Shown here piece after piece: positions 24,263 through 33,222 of a stretch of DNA of 64,000 bases; the stretch's first letter is position 1, and each line of letters opens with the position of its first letter. The notes under the pieces were generated by a model, which was not told where the DNA came from, made no database searches, and worked only from the letters and a program-made list of their open reading frames with translations. Source of the stretch: JBGMEA01 sp963674555 (GTDB lineage: Bacteria; Bacillota; Clostridia; Eubacteriales; Anaerofustaceae). A program made the position numbers and the translations under genes. The stretch spans positions 248,001 to 312,000 of the forward strand of contig OY771429.1 of the NCBI GenBank assembly GCA_963674555.1, given 5' to 3'.

Positions 24263-25151
24263 TAAATTTAACTTCAGGTTCGAGTGTCACAGAGAACTTT
24301 TTATCAACAATGTCTCTGATCACTTCAATCAAATTCATGACGTCTTCAGCAGTGGCGTTATTATAATTGACAATAAATCCGGCATGTTTTTCACTAACCA
24401 TTGCCCCGCCTATCCTATATCCTTTTAAGCCCGAATCTTCTATCAATTTAGCTGCATAATTCCCTTTCGGACGTTTGAATACACTTCCCGCACTGGGATA
24501 ATTTAAAGGCTGTTTTGTCCGACGTTTCTTATTGTTTTTCTGCATGATTGCTTTGATTTGTTCCGGATCATTATTCTTCTCCAACTCGAAAGTCGCAGAA
24601 AGGATAATTGATCTGTTCTTTTGAAAAACGCTATATCTGTAATCTAGTTCTAAATCAGCTAATGTGAGATTACATATCTTACTGTTTAAATCCATGTAGG
24701 TTACATTATGTATAACATTTTTCACTTCAGATCCATACGCGCCTGCATTCATGTAGATTGCTCCCCCAACGCTTCCGGGAATACCTCCTGCAAATTCCAA
24801 TCCACTCAAATTATTTTTCATCGCAAACTGCGCAACTTCGCTAAATAAATTACCTGCTGCTACAGATATTTTATTATCCTCGATCGTTATATGTTGCATT
24901 TTTGTAAGGATGAGGACAATCCCATCAATACCTTGATCACTGACAAGAATATTCGTTCCATTGCCTATAACTTCATAAGGTATATTATTTTTTATTATAT
25001 AATCTAAAACAAATGACAATTCATCTATGTTCTCAGGGAATACTACAATATCAGCCGCACCACCGATCTTAAAAGAAGTATAAGAACTCATTCGAGAATT
25101 AAATTGTACTCTGTCTCTGAATTTTTCTTGGAGCAATGAAACATCATACAT
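24249..25151 (-). CDS. murB: UDP-N-acetylenolpyruvoylglucosamine reductase
   Basis: A 300-residue flavoenzyme that reduces UDP-GlcNAc-enolpyruvate to UDP-MurNAc in peptidoglycan synthesis. Visible are the FAD-binding PYEVIGNGTNILVSD at about 55-69, GLEFAGGIPGSVGGAIYMNAGAYG at about 118-141, SAGSVFKRPKG (catalytic Ser at about 222) and the C-terminal LEPEVKFIG with the catalytic Glu. This is the type II (shorter, Gram-positive) MurB. It overlaps the upstream EamA gene by 8 bases. Confidence 0.96.
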   Translation of the reverse strand: MYDVSLLQEKFRDRVQFNSRMSSYTSFKIGGAADIVVFPENIDELSFVLDYIIKNNIPYEVIGNGTNILVSDQGIDGIVLILTKMQHITIEDNKISVAAGNLFSEVAQFAMKNNLSGLEFAGGIPGSVGGAIYMNAGAYGSEVKNVIHNVTYMDLNSKICNLTLADLELDYRYSVFQKNRSIILSATFELEKNNDPEQIKAIMQKNNKKRRTKQPLNYPSAGSVFKRPKGNYAAKLIEDSGLKGYRIGGAMVSEKHAGFIVNYNNATAEDVMNLIEVIRDIVDKKFSVTLEPEVKFIGRF

Positions 25152-26028
25152 TGTCTTTCACATCTCCCATTTTATATTGTTTTCTTCTAAAATCAAACTT
25201 CACCTCTGTAATGATCAATGCTATAAAAATAATCGAGCAGCCGATAAAAGTTCTCACCGTAATAACTTCATGTAACAATAAGACACCTAATATAGCGCCA
25301 AAAACGGATTCCAAGCTCATTAGGATCCCCGCATGTGTGGGGGAAGTGTATTTCTGAGCGACGTTTTGTATCAAATATGTTACACTGCTTGCAACGACTC
25401 CTAGATATAAAATAGTCGGGACTGTCTCTATAGCAATTATAATTGGATAACCGTCGGTAAACAGCAAAACAATAAAACCTATCAATGCCGCAAAAAACAT
25501 TTGCGTTATAGCAAGCACGATCGGATCTCTTTTTTTTGCATAGTAATCGATCAAAATAACTTGAATACCAAAAAAAATTGCACATAAGATCGTATATATG
25601 TTTCCGATAGAAATCAATTGACTTTGCTGTTCATATGTTAAGAAAAAGATACCTATAAGCATAACGATAGCTGATATCACGTTGTAACGTTTTGGCTTTC
25701 TTCTGGTAAAGATCAAGACCATAAGCGGTACTAAGACAACATAAGTTGCCGTAATAAATGCACTGTTTCCAACCGGTATATATTTCAAACCCAATGTTTG
25801 AAAGAAAAAACCAAGGAAAAGTGTTGCACCTATAATTGTTCCTGCTATGATATCTTTCGGTTTTATTTTAAGTATTCTTTTAATGCTGAATATTGCCAGC
25901 ACAACCGATCCGATCAGCATTCTAATGGATATGATCTGTATCGGCGTATATACATCCAGTGAGTTTTTCATAAAAACAAATCCACTGCCCCAAATCAAAG
26001 CCATAAAACACAGCGCGATGTCTGCCAA
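25144..26028 (-). CDS. EamA/DMT-family transporter
   Basis: A permease with ten predicted TM helices in two EamA repeats (ALIWGSGFVFMKNSLD at the first, LCAIFFGIQVILIDYYAKK at the second). The family exports or imports small metabolites; the substrate is not predictable. The listed frame begins at a TTG (26026-26028) with no ribosome binding site. The frame is open 8 codons further up to an ACG at 26050-26052, which sits 8 bases after GGAGG and would restore the expected basic N-terminus (KKNTKTSLLADIALCFMALIW). So the true start is probably that ACG or an error for ATG. It overlaps murB by 8 bases. Confidence 0.82.
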   Translation of the reverse strand: MADIALCFMALIWGSGFVFMKNSLDVYTPIQIISIRMLIGSVVLAIFSIKRILKIKPKDIIAGTIIGATLFLGFFFQTLGLKYIPVGNSAFITATYVVLVPLMVLIFTRRKPKRYNVISAIVMLIGIFFLTYEQQSQLISIGNIYTILCAIFFGIQVILIDYYAKKRDPIVLAITQMFFAALIGFIVLLFTDGYPIIIAIETVPTILYLGVVASSVTYLIQNVAQKYTSPTHAGILMSLESVFGAILGVLLLHEVITVRTFIGCSIIFIALIITEVKFDFRRKQYKMGDVKDNV

Positions 26029-26159
26029 TAATGATGTCTTTGTATTTTTTTTCGTAAGAGATACCTCCGATCCAAATGATTTAAAGATATTCTACCATAT
26101 CTTAAACGATTTATCACTACCTCAATATAAATATGAATTCGCTTCACGAACAAACCAAA

Positions 26160-26193
26160 GGAAGCAAAAATATGCAAGCATATTTTTGCTTCC
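26160..26193. terminator. 16-bp perfect hairpin downstream of enolase
   Basis: GGAAGCAAAAATATGC (26160-26175) and GCATATTTTTGCTTCC (26178-26193) with a two-base loop. No long T-run follows, so it may act as an mRNA 3' end or a weak terminator for the glycolytic operon. Confidence 0.55.
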
Positions 26194-26214
26194 TATCATT
26201 GCTGATACACAATA

Positions 26215-27504
26215 TTATTTGAGATTGTAAAATGTTTCCTTGCCAAGATAGATCGCAACTTCGCCTAATTCTTCTTCGATCCTTAAAAGTTGATTATATT
26301 TAGCTACACGGTCAGTTCGACTTGGTGCCCCTGTTTTTATTTGCCCTGTGTTGAGAGCAACTGCAAGATCCGCGATCATGACGTCTTCCGTTTCTCCTGA
26401 ACGATGTGAAATAACTGCCGTATATCCTGCGCGTTTTGCCATTTCTATCGCTTCGATCGTTTCGGTTATCGTACCAATTTGATTCAATTTGATAAGAACA
26501 GAATTCGTGCATCCCAGTTCGATGCCTCTTCGTATCCTTTTTGTATTTGTAACGAAAAGATCATCCCCTACTATTTGGATCTTCTGTCCTAATCTTTCAG
26601 TCAATAATTTCGTTCCATCCCAGTCTTCTTCATACAAACCGTCTTCGATAGATATGATTGGATATTTATCAACAAGCATCTCATAATAATCAACCATTTC
26701 TTCACTGGTTCTAACAACTCCTTCACCGATCAAATGATATTTCCCATCATCCGTGTTGTAAAATGAACTGGCAGCAGCATCCATAGCCAAACAAACATCT
26801 GTCCCCGGTTTATAATTTGCTTTTTCAATGGCTTCAACGATCCTTTGTACTGCTTCTTCATTACTGCTAAAATTAGGTGCAAAACCACCTTCATCCCCTA
26901 CTGCAGTACTGTAACCATTATCCTTTAAGACATTTTTCAGAGTGTGAAAAACTTCAGAACATATGCGCAAAGCTTCTTTGAATGATTTAGCGCCTACAGG
27001 CATGATCATAAATTCCTGTATGTCCACATTATTATCTGCATGCTCACCTCCATTGATGATATTCATCATTGGTACAGGCAGAGTTGTAACATTTACGCCT
27101 CCCAAATAACGATATAAAGGTATCCCCAAGTCATTTGCTGCCGCTCTGGCAATAGCCATTGATACACCCAAGATCGCATTTGCTCCGAGTCGACCTTTGT
27201 TCTCCGTTCCGTCAAGTTCGATCAACAATTTATCGATCGCGCATTGTTGAAATGCATCTAACCCTTCGATTGCCGGAGCAATGATTTCCAAGACATTATT
27301 GACTGCGTTCTGAACGCCTTTTCCTTGATAACGTGTCTTATCACCATCTCGCAATTCAACCGCTTCGTAAAGCCCCGTAGAGGCGCCTGAAGGCACATCC
27401 GCTCTACCGTAACTACCGCTCTCTAAAATCACTTCTACTTCAACAGTCGGATTCCCTCTGGAATCCAATATTTCTCTTGCTAAGACTCCGTTTATTATTG
27501 TCAT
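26215..27504 (-). CDS. eno: Enolase
   Basis: A 429-residue phosphopyruvate hydratase converting 2-phosphoglycerate to PEP. Hallmarks: ILDSRGNPTVEVEV near the N-terminus, SGASTGLYEAVELRD, the catalytic Glu region GDEGGFAPN at about 203-211, magnesium ligands in LAMDAAASSF, SIEDGLYEEDW and VGDDLFVTN, and the signature LIKLNQIGTITETI followed by SHRSGETED. Length is standard. Last gene of the cggR-gap-pgk-tpi-gpmI-eno operon, 19 bases after gpmI. Confidence 0.98.
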   Translation of the reverse strand: MTIINGVLAREILDSRGNPTVEVEVILESGSYGRADVPSGASTGLYEAVELRDGDKTRYQGKGVQNAVNNVLEIIAPAIEGLDAFQQCAIDKLLIELDGTENKGRLGANAILGVSMAIARAAANDLGIPLYRYLGGVNVTTLPVPMMNIINGGEHADNNVDIQEFMIMPVGAKSFKEALRICSEVFHTLKNVLKDNGYSTAVGDEGGFAPNFSSNEEAVQRIVEAIEKANYKPGTDVCLAMDAAASSFYNTDDGKYHLIGEGVVRTSEEMVDYYEMLVDKYPIISIEDGLYEEDWDGTKLLTERLGQKIQIVGDDLFVTNTKRIRRGIELGCTNSVLIKLNQIGTITETIEAIEMAKRAGYTAVISHRSGETEDVMIADLAVALNTGQIKTGAPSRTDRVAKYNQLLRIEEELGEVAIYLGKETFYNLK

Positions 27505-27523
27505 TGTATTTTCTCCTTAAGAA

Positions 27524-29047
27524 TTATTTTATCAAACTGCTTCCTGTCATTTCGATAGGTTGAGCAATATTCATCATTTCAAGGATCGTAGGAGCAATAT
27601 CACTCAACTGACCATCCTTTGTTTGATCGACATTCGGGGTTATTATGATGCAGGGAACATCATTCGTTGAGTGTGCTGTGTACGTATCCTCCCCCTTACG
27701 CATCAGTTCGGCATTCCCATGATCTGCGGTCACGATCATACTATACCCCATAGAGGAAGCTTGTCTGTATACTTGTCCGACACAATCATCAACACATTCA
27801 ACTGCTTTAACAGCTGCTTCGAATACGCCCGTATGAGCGACCATGTCACAGTTTGCATAATTCACAACGATCAGATCATATTCATTTTTTTTGATCTCTT
27901 CATTTAGACGCTCTGTTATTTCATAAGCGCTCATCTCCGGTTTTAAATCGTATGTAGCGACACGCGGAGATGGAATAAGGATCCGATCTTCGTTTTCATA
28001 AGCTTTTTCGATACCGCCGTTTAAAAAATATGTAACGTGTGCATATTTCTCCGTTTCTGCAATTCGCAGTTGTTTTTTTCCTTGTAGACTTATATATTCA
28101 CCCATTGTATTTTTTAATAAACTGGGTTTAAAAGCAACATGCACGTTCTTAAAAGACTTATCGTACGAAGTCATTGTGACAAATTCAACATCAACTGTTT
28201 TTTCTCGCTTGAATCCTGAGAAATTATCTTCTGTAAATGCTTTTGTCATCTCTCGAGCGCGGTCCGGTCTAAAATTGAAAAAGATAACACTGTCATTTGT
28301 ATTGACTGTAGCAATCGGCTTATTATTTTCTACGATAACAGTTGGCATTATGAATTCATCTGTTATGCCTTCTACATATGAATTTCGTACTGCCTGAGCT
28401 CCGTATAAAGCTGTCGAACCTTTACCCAGGACGATTGCATCATATGCAAACTGAATCCTTTCATAATGCTTGTCTCGATCCATAGCATAATATCTTCCCG
28501 ATACACTTGCTACTCTTCCAACGCCTTGATCTTTCATATACTTTTCTAAATCTTCAACATATTTTGCTCCAGATGTCGGCAAAGTATCTCGACCATCCAT
28601 AAAACAATGTACAAAAACTCGATCAAAGTTTTCTTTTTTCATAAGATCGATCAATGCTTTATAATGTGTATCAAATGAATGTACGCCTCCATCTGAAACA
28701 AGTCCCATCAAATGAACGGCACTGTTTTGTTCACGTGCATTCTGAATTGCGTCAAGCAGAACTTTATTTTTAAAGAAATCATTATCTTCGATCGATTTTG
28801 ATATACGCGTCAACTCTTGGTAAACGATCCTGCCTGCACCGATATTTAAGTGGCCTACTTCACTGTTACCCATTTGCCCTTCGGGCAATCCTACACTTAA
28901 ACCACTACATTTTAAATGACTAACAGGGAAATTTGCGACTAAAGCATCTATGTTCGGTTTGTCGGCAGCAAGAATCGCATTCCCATACACATCATTGCTG
29001 CAACCATAACCATCCATAATGATAAGAATTACTTTTTTCATACTCAT
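27524..29047 (-). CDS. gpmI: 2,3-bisphosphoglycerate-independent phosphoglycerate mutase
   Basis: A 507-residue alkaline-phosphatase-fold enzyme interconverting 3- and 2-phosphoglycerate with two Mn ions. The N-terminal IIMDGYG carries the first Asp. The phosphorylated Ser is in GQMGNSEVGHLNIGAGR at about 57-73. HCFMDGRDTLPTSG and RYYAMDRDKHYERIQ line the substrate site, and metal ligands are in NYANCDMVAHTG and TADHGNAE. ATG 29045-29047 is the frame start; an in-frame ATG two codons later (29039-29041) is better placed after AGGATGAGT. Part of the glycolytic operon. Confidence 0.97.
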   Translation of the reverse strand: MSMKKVILIIMDGYGCSNDVYGNAILAADKPNIDALVANFPVSHLKCSGLSVGLPEGQMGNSEVGHLNIGAGRIVYQELTRISKSIEDNDFFKNKVLLDAIQNAREQNSAVHLMGLVSDGGVHSFDTHYKALIDLMKKENFDRVFVHCFMDGRDTLPTSGAKYVEDLEKYMKDQGVGRVASVSGRYYAMDRDKHYERIQFAYDAIVLGKGSTALYGAQAVRNSYVEGITDEFIMPTVIVENNKPIATVNTNDSVIFFNFRPDRAREMTKAFTEDNFSGFKREKTVDVEFVTMTSYDKSFKNVHVAFKPSLLKNTMGEYISLQGKKQLRIAETEKYAHVTYFLNGGIEKAYENEDRILIPSPRVATYDLKPEMSAYEITERLNEEIKKNEYDLIVVNYANCDMVAHTGVFEAAVKAVECVDDCVGQVYRQASSMGYSMIVTADHGNAELMRKGEDTYTAHSTNDVPCIIITPNVDQTKDGQLSDIAPTILEMMNIAQPIEMTGSSLIK

Positions 29048-29072
29048 CCTAACTTCCAGATAACTTTCAATA

Positions 29073-29819
29073 TTATTTTTGATTGTATTGCGCTATCTGA
29101 ACAAATTCTTCACCAAGACTAGCTCCACCAACTAAAACTCCATCAATATTTTTCATGGCCATAAGTGATCTAATATTAGTAGCTTTTACACTACCTCCAT
29201 ATAAGATTCGTATCTCGGATGCCATTTCGCCAAATAATTCAAATAAGAAATTGCGGATATTCAAGCATGCATCTTCCGCTTGTTCGGCTGTTGCTGTTTT
29301 ACCTGTACCTATAGCCCATATCGGCTCATACGCAATAATAATGCTTGGAATACTTGAAGATATATCCTTTAGTCCTTCGTATATTTGTTCTTTCAGTATA
29401 CTGTATGTTTCACCTTGTTCACGTTGTTTTTCATTCTCACCGATACAAACTACAGGGATCATATCCTTTTCCAATGCTTTTATAACTTTTGAATTTACGG
29501 AAATATTGGTCTCGTTATAGTATTTTCGACGCTCAGAATGACCTATTAAAACATATCGAATTCCAATGTCTAATAACATATCCGATGATATTTCACCTGT
29601 ATAAGCTCCGGTTTCTTCATAGTGCATATTTTGAGCACCAATACTGATAGAAGTGCTTTCAGCTAATTCATTCGCTGTTTCTAAAGAAGTATAAGGCGGG
29701 AATATGATGATTTCATCTTGCGTGCAAATTAGATCAGAAGTGTATTTTTCAAAGAAATCCTTGGTCTCTTTCGTGGTATGATGCATTTTCCAATTTCCGG
29801 CAATTACACTTTTACGCAT
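29073..29819 (-). CDS. tpiA: Triosephosphate isomerase
   Basis: A 248-residue TIM barrel interconverting glyceraldehyde-3-phosphate and dihydroxyacetone phosphate. N-terminal GNWKMH with the catalytic Lys at about 12, catalytic His in IGHSERR at about 94-100, catalytic Glu in IIAYEPIWAIGTGKTAT at about 161-177, phosphate-binding ILYGGSVKATN and VLVGGASLG. Length is normal. The start overlaps the end of pgk by 16 bases. Confidence 0.98.
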   Translation of the reverse strand: MRKSVIAGNWKMHHTTKETKDFFEKYTSDLICTQDEIIIFPPYTSLETANELAESTSISIGAQNMHYEETGAYTGEISSDMLLDIGIRYVLIGHSERRKYYNETNISVNSKVIKALEKDMIPVVCIGENEKQREQGETYSILKEQIYEGLKDISSSIPSIIIAYEPIWAIGTGKTATAEQAEDACLNIRNFLFELFGEMASEIRILYGGSVKATNIRSLMAMKNIDGVLVGGASLGEEFVQIAQYNQK

Positions 29820-31024
29820 GCTTCACCCTCCAATACCTTGACACCAGGTAATACTTTACCTTCCAAAAACTGTAAAGAAGCCCCTCCGCCCGTCGAGATG
29901 TGCGTCATTTTGTCTTGCATACCGAATTTTTTAACAGCGGCAGCACTGTCACCGCCACCGATGATCGTTGTACCGTTTTTTATATCAGCGATAGCTTGAA
30001 TGATCTGTTTTGTCCCTTCTTCATAATTGGACATTTCAAATACACCCATCGGTCCATTCATGACGACACTTTCACTTGATAATATAATCTTTGAAAACAT
30101 ATCTACTGTCTTTTCACCGATATCCATACCGATAAAATCTGATGGGATATCTTCTATAGGATAAACTGATTTTGGTGCTTCGTTTGAAAACTCGGATGAT
30201 CCGACAATATCAACAGGTAAATGAATAACGGTTTTACTGGTTTTTGTTTTATTCAAAATATCGAGCGTTGTTTGTATTTCTTCTTGTTCGACAAGAGACT
30301 TCCCCATATCATATCCTTGTGCGCAAAGGAATGTGAATGCCATGGCACCTCCGATTAAAATATGATCGGCTCTGCCTAATAAATGTTCAATAACACCTAT
30401 TTTATCCGAAACTTTTTTACCGCCCATAACAACTGTGAAAGGTTGCTTCGGATTATTTAAAATACGCTGTAAAAACCCAACTTCTTTTTCCATTAAAAAA
30501 CCACTGTATGAAGGAAGGTAACCTGCAATCCCAACCGTTGAAGCATGGGATCTATGAGCGGCACCGAAAGCATCCATAACGAAAATATCCGCCAGACTCG
30601 CTAATTGTTTTGCGAATCTTTGATCGTTCTCTTCTTCTTCTTTGCGAAATCTAATGTTTTGCAATAACATAACTTGATCTTTTGATTGTTTGAATTTTTC
30701 TACAAGTTCGAGCGTCTTTTTACCAATCACTTCATCATCATCAGAAAATATAACATTCATATTTAAGATCTTTCTTAAAGCGTCCGCAACAGGCTTTAAG
30801 GATAAAGCCGGGTTAGGTTTTCCTTTAGGTCTATCCATATGAGAACACAAAATCACTTTAGCGTCCTGGTTGATAATATATTCTATCGTAGGTAATGTAG
30901 CCATGATCCTTAAATCATCCGTAATATTACCGTTCTCATCAATTGGAACATTAAAATCTGTTCTCATAATAATTGTTTTACCTGTGATATTGATATCGTT
31001 GATTATCCTCATTTTATGCTTCAC
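29804..31024 (-). CDS. pgk: Phosphoglycerate kinase
   Basis: A 406-residue two-domain kinase producing ATP from 1,3-bisphosphoglycerate. Visible are MRTDFNVPID with the substrate-binding Arg/Asp/Asn, CSHMDRPKGK, NIRFRKEEEEND, FVMDAFGAAHRSHAST, the hinge FTVVMGGKKVSDKIGVI, and the nucleotide site MNGPMGVFEMSNYEEGT and TIIGGGDSAAAV. The start ATG at 31022-31024 lies one base after the gap stop region. It overlaps tpiA downstream. Confidence 0.98.
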   Translation of the reverse strand: MKHKMRIINDINITGKTIIMRTDFNVPIDENGNITDDLRIMATLPTIEYIINQDAKVILCSHMDRPKGKPNPALSLKPVADALRKILNMNVIFSDDDEVIGKKTLELVEKFKQSKDQVMLLQNIRFRKEEEENDQRFAKQLASLADIFVMDAFGAAHRSHASTVGIAGYLPSYSGFLMEKEVGFLQRILNNPKQPFTVVMGGKKVSDKIGVIEHLLGRADHILIGGAMAFTFLCAQGYDMGKSLVEQEEIQTTLDILNKTKTSKTVIHLPVDIVGSSEFSNEAPKSVYPIEDIPSDFIGMDIGEKTVDMFSKIILSSESVVMNGPMGVFEMSNYEEGTKQIIQAIADIKNGTTIIGGGDSAAAVKKFGMQDKMTHISTGGGASLQFLEGKVLPGVKVLEGEACVKV

Positions 31025-31025
31025 C

Positions 31026-32030
31026 TTATTTATTCATATTCACAATATATGTAGCCAGTCGAATCAATTGATTTGTATAAGACATTTCATTGTCGTACCA
31101 TGAAACAACTTTAACCAATTGCTTATCTTCAACATCCATCACATCCGTAAGTTGTAGATCAACAAGTGATCCGTAACTCATACCGATAATATCTGTGGAT
31201 ACGATTGGATCATCTGTTATACCAAGAGTTTCATTTGCAGCTGCACGCAAAGCGTTATTGACTTCTTCAATAGTAACTTTTTTGTCTAATTCGCAAGTCA
31301 AATCAACCAACGAGCCAACTTTTACAGGTACACGTAAAGCAAATCCGTCTAACTTTCCTTTCAGTTGAGGAAGTACAAGTCCTACAGCCGCTGCCGCTCC
31401 GGTAGTCGTTGGAATGATATTTTCAGCTGCAGCTCTTGCACGTCTTAAATCTTTATGCGGTCCGTCCAAAGTTACTTGGTCATTCGTGTAAGCATGTACG
31501 GTCGTCATATAGCCCATCGTCATACCGAATGTTTTATCCAACACAGCCGCAACGGGAGCAAGACAGTTTGTTGTGCATGAAGCACCTGATACGACTGTTT
31601 CAGTTCCATCTAATATTTCATGATTTACATTGTAGACGATCGTCTTCATTTCACCACGACCCGGTGCGGAGATGATAACTTTTTTTGCGCCTGCTTTAAT
31701 ATGTTTTTCAGCGCCCTCTCGGTCTCTGAAATGTCCGGTGCACTCTAAAACAACATCTACATCAAGTTCTTTCCAAGGTAATTGCTCCGGATCTCTCTGT
31801 GAATAGATATTTATTACCTCATCACCTATAATGATTGTATTATCTTTTGAAACGATTTCATCACTTTTATAACTTCCTTGACAACTGTCATATTTCAACA
31901 GATGTGCCAATGTCGCAGCATCCGTCAAATCATTTACTGCTACGATGTCAAATTCTTCTTTCCCAAACATCAACCTGAAAGCTAATCTACCTATCCTTCC
32001 AAAACCGTTTATTGCTATTTTTACTGTCAT
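31026..32030 (-). CDS. gapA: Glyceraldehyde-3-phosphate dehydrogenase
   Basis: A 334-residue enzyme, NAD-dependent by its sequence: INGFGRIGRL Rossmann motif at residues 6-15, an Asp after beta-2 in VAVNDLTD, catalytic Cys in SGASCTTNCLAP at about 148-159, His in the TTVHAYTNDQ region and C-terminal WYDNEMSYTNQL. The open frame extends upstream to 32114, but that would run into cggR. The ATG at 32028-32030 follows AGGAGGAAAGAA and gives the normal N-terminus MTVKIAINGFGR, so I use it. First enzyme of the glycolytic operon, under CggR. Confidence 0.97.
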   Translation of the reverse strand: MTVKIAINGFGRIGRLAFRLMFGKEEFDIVAVNDLTDAATLAHLLKYDSCQGSYKSDEIVSKDNTIIIGDEVINIYSQRDPEQLPWKELDVDVVLECTGHFRDREGAEKHIKAGAKKVIISAPGRGEMKTIVYNVNHEILDGTETVVSGASCTTNCLAPVAAVLDKTFGMTMGYMTTVHAYTNDQVTLDGPHKDLRRARAAAENIIPTTTGAAAAVGLVLPQLKGKLDGFALRVPVKVGSLVDLTCELDKKVTIEEVNNALRAAANETLGITDDPIVSTDIIGMSYGSLVDLQLTDVMDVEDKQLVKVVSWYDNEMSYTNQLIRLATYIVNMNK

Positions 32031-32073
32031 TTCTTTCCTCCTACAATAATTTGTTCTATTAAATATATCTTTC

Positions 32074-33093
32074 TTATTTGTTATCATGTAAGATTTTGTC
32101 TGCACATCCTTCATCGGTTATAACTACCACATCAGGCATAAATGCAGATACTGCCTGAACTGCTTTACTTTTGCTGGCACCACCTGCTACGGCTATTTTA
32201 ACGGGTATACGTTTTAGATCATTTAAATCAAGTCCTATCCCCGAAGAACGATTGATAACCTCGCCTTTTGAGTTCAGATAATACCCCAAGGCTTCAGCGA
32301 CGCAATCTTTTTGGAATATACTTTTTCGTTCCGTATCGCTAAGATGTCTGTATTCTGCCAACACTTCAGGTTTACCAACACCAAATATCAGGATATCGAT
32401 TTCATTGTATTTCGATGTAACTGCTTTGATATCAGGATGATCAATAAGGTTCATCAACAGATTTCGATCGATCATATCCGGTATATTCAGCTCATATAAT
32501 TTACTACTGAGTTTCATGCTGGTGTAAAACGCAATTGTATTTGCTTGGTATGAATGACTGGAACCAATAGCTCCTCTTACGGGAACAACTGAATAATTGG
32601 GCCTGGAAATAGATCGCAAATTATCTACAAATGCCTTCATAGTCGAGCCGCCAGAAACGGCGATTAAACCCGATATATCCAATTGTTCGATAAAATAATT
32701 TTCTGCAGCTAAACCTAAATTATTCAGGGCGTTTTCGTCATTGTCGCAATTGCCTTTTGAAATCTGTACTCTTTGGATATTTAATAATGATTGCAATTCA
32801 GATTCTTTTTCGTAAAAGGAAAATATTTTGGAAAAATATTGATATAAATACGGCGTGATATCATCCTGGTTTTCTTTTAATAAGACACCGCGCTTATCTA
32901 TTGTTACGATATTCTTCTTGTATAGATAATCCAAATGGTTACGAACTTGTCTTTCAGTCAAATTTAAATGTGCCGCGATACTTCTTCTTCCTGAAGGTTG
33001 ATGTGTTTTTACGTATTCTAAAATCTGATATCGCTCATAAATTAACTGTACGATATCTTCTCCGATCAGTCTTTGTGCGCTGAACATATCCAT
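32074..33093 (-). CDS. cggR: Central glycolytic genes regulator, SorC family
   Basis: A 339-residue repressor. The N-terminal helix-turn-helix (about 28-62: TLHQPSGRR-like AHLNLTERQVRNHLDYLYKKN) is followed by a SorC/DeoR effector domain with the sugar-phosphate site segments GLIAVSGGSTM at about 142-152, VVPVRGAIG and VAVAGGASKSKAV at about 303-315. In Bacillus, CggR represses gap-pgk-tpi-pgm-eno and is released by fructose-1,6-bisphosphate. Here the gene leads the same set of enzymes, so the same role is very likely. The start ATG follows AAGGAGTATTCT. A perfect palindrome sits just upstream. Confidence 0.93.
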   Translation of the reverse strand: MDMFSAQRLIGEDIVQLIYERYQILEYVKTHQPSGRRSIAAHLNLTERQVRNHLDYLYKKNIVTIDKRGVLLKENQDDITPYLYQYFSKIFSFYEKESELQSLLNIQRVQISKGNCDNDENALNNLGLAAENYFIEQLDISGLIAVSGGSTMKAFVDNLRSISRPNYSVVPVRGAIGSSHSYQANTIAFYTSMKLSSKLYELNIPDMIDRNLLMNLIDHPDIKAVTSKYNEIDILIFGVGKPEVLAEYRHLSDTERKSIFQKDCVAEALGYYLNSKGEVINRSSGIGLDLNDLKRIPVKIAVAGGASKSKAVQAVSAFMPDVVVITDEGCADKILHDNK

Positions 33094-33114
33094 AGAATAC
33101 TCCTTAAATGGGAC

Positions 33115-33170
33115 AAAACTGCCCCCATGGGGCAGTTTTTATTATATAATATGTTCCTATTCAGATGCAA
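33115..33170 (-). promoter_or_regulatory. cggR-gap promoter with an 11-bp-arm palindrome over the start site
   Basis: On the minus strand TTGCAT (33165-33170), 18-base spacer, TATAAT (33141-33146), immediately followed by AAAACTGCCCC (arm 33129-33139), ATG loop, GGGGCAGTTTT (arm 33115-33125). The palindrome covers the expected transcription start, as an operator for CggR would. It could also form a hairpin at the 5' end of the mRNA, or terminate ispA transcripts, but its minus-side T-run is only four bases. Confidence 0.65.
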
Positions 33171-33222
33171 GTTAATTGGATAAATTATATCAAAATAAAT
33201 CCTAAAACAAAATAGTTTTGAT

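Noticed and set aside
32031..32114. 28-codon N-terminal extension of gapA
   Set aside because: It overlaps cggR, lacks a ribosome binding site, and the family N-terminus with AGGAGG starts at 32030.
33115..33139. Intrinsic terminator for the ispA operon
   Set aside because: The T-run on the minus strand is only four bases before GTCCC, and the palindrome sits exactly after a promoter -10 box, so an operator is the better reading; a dual role is not excluded.
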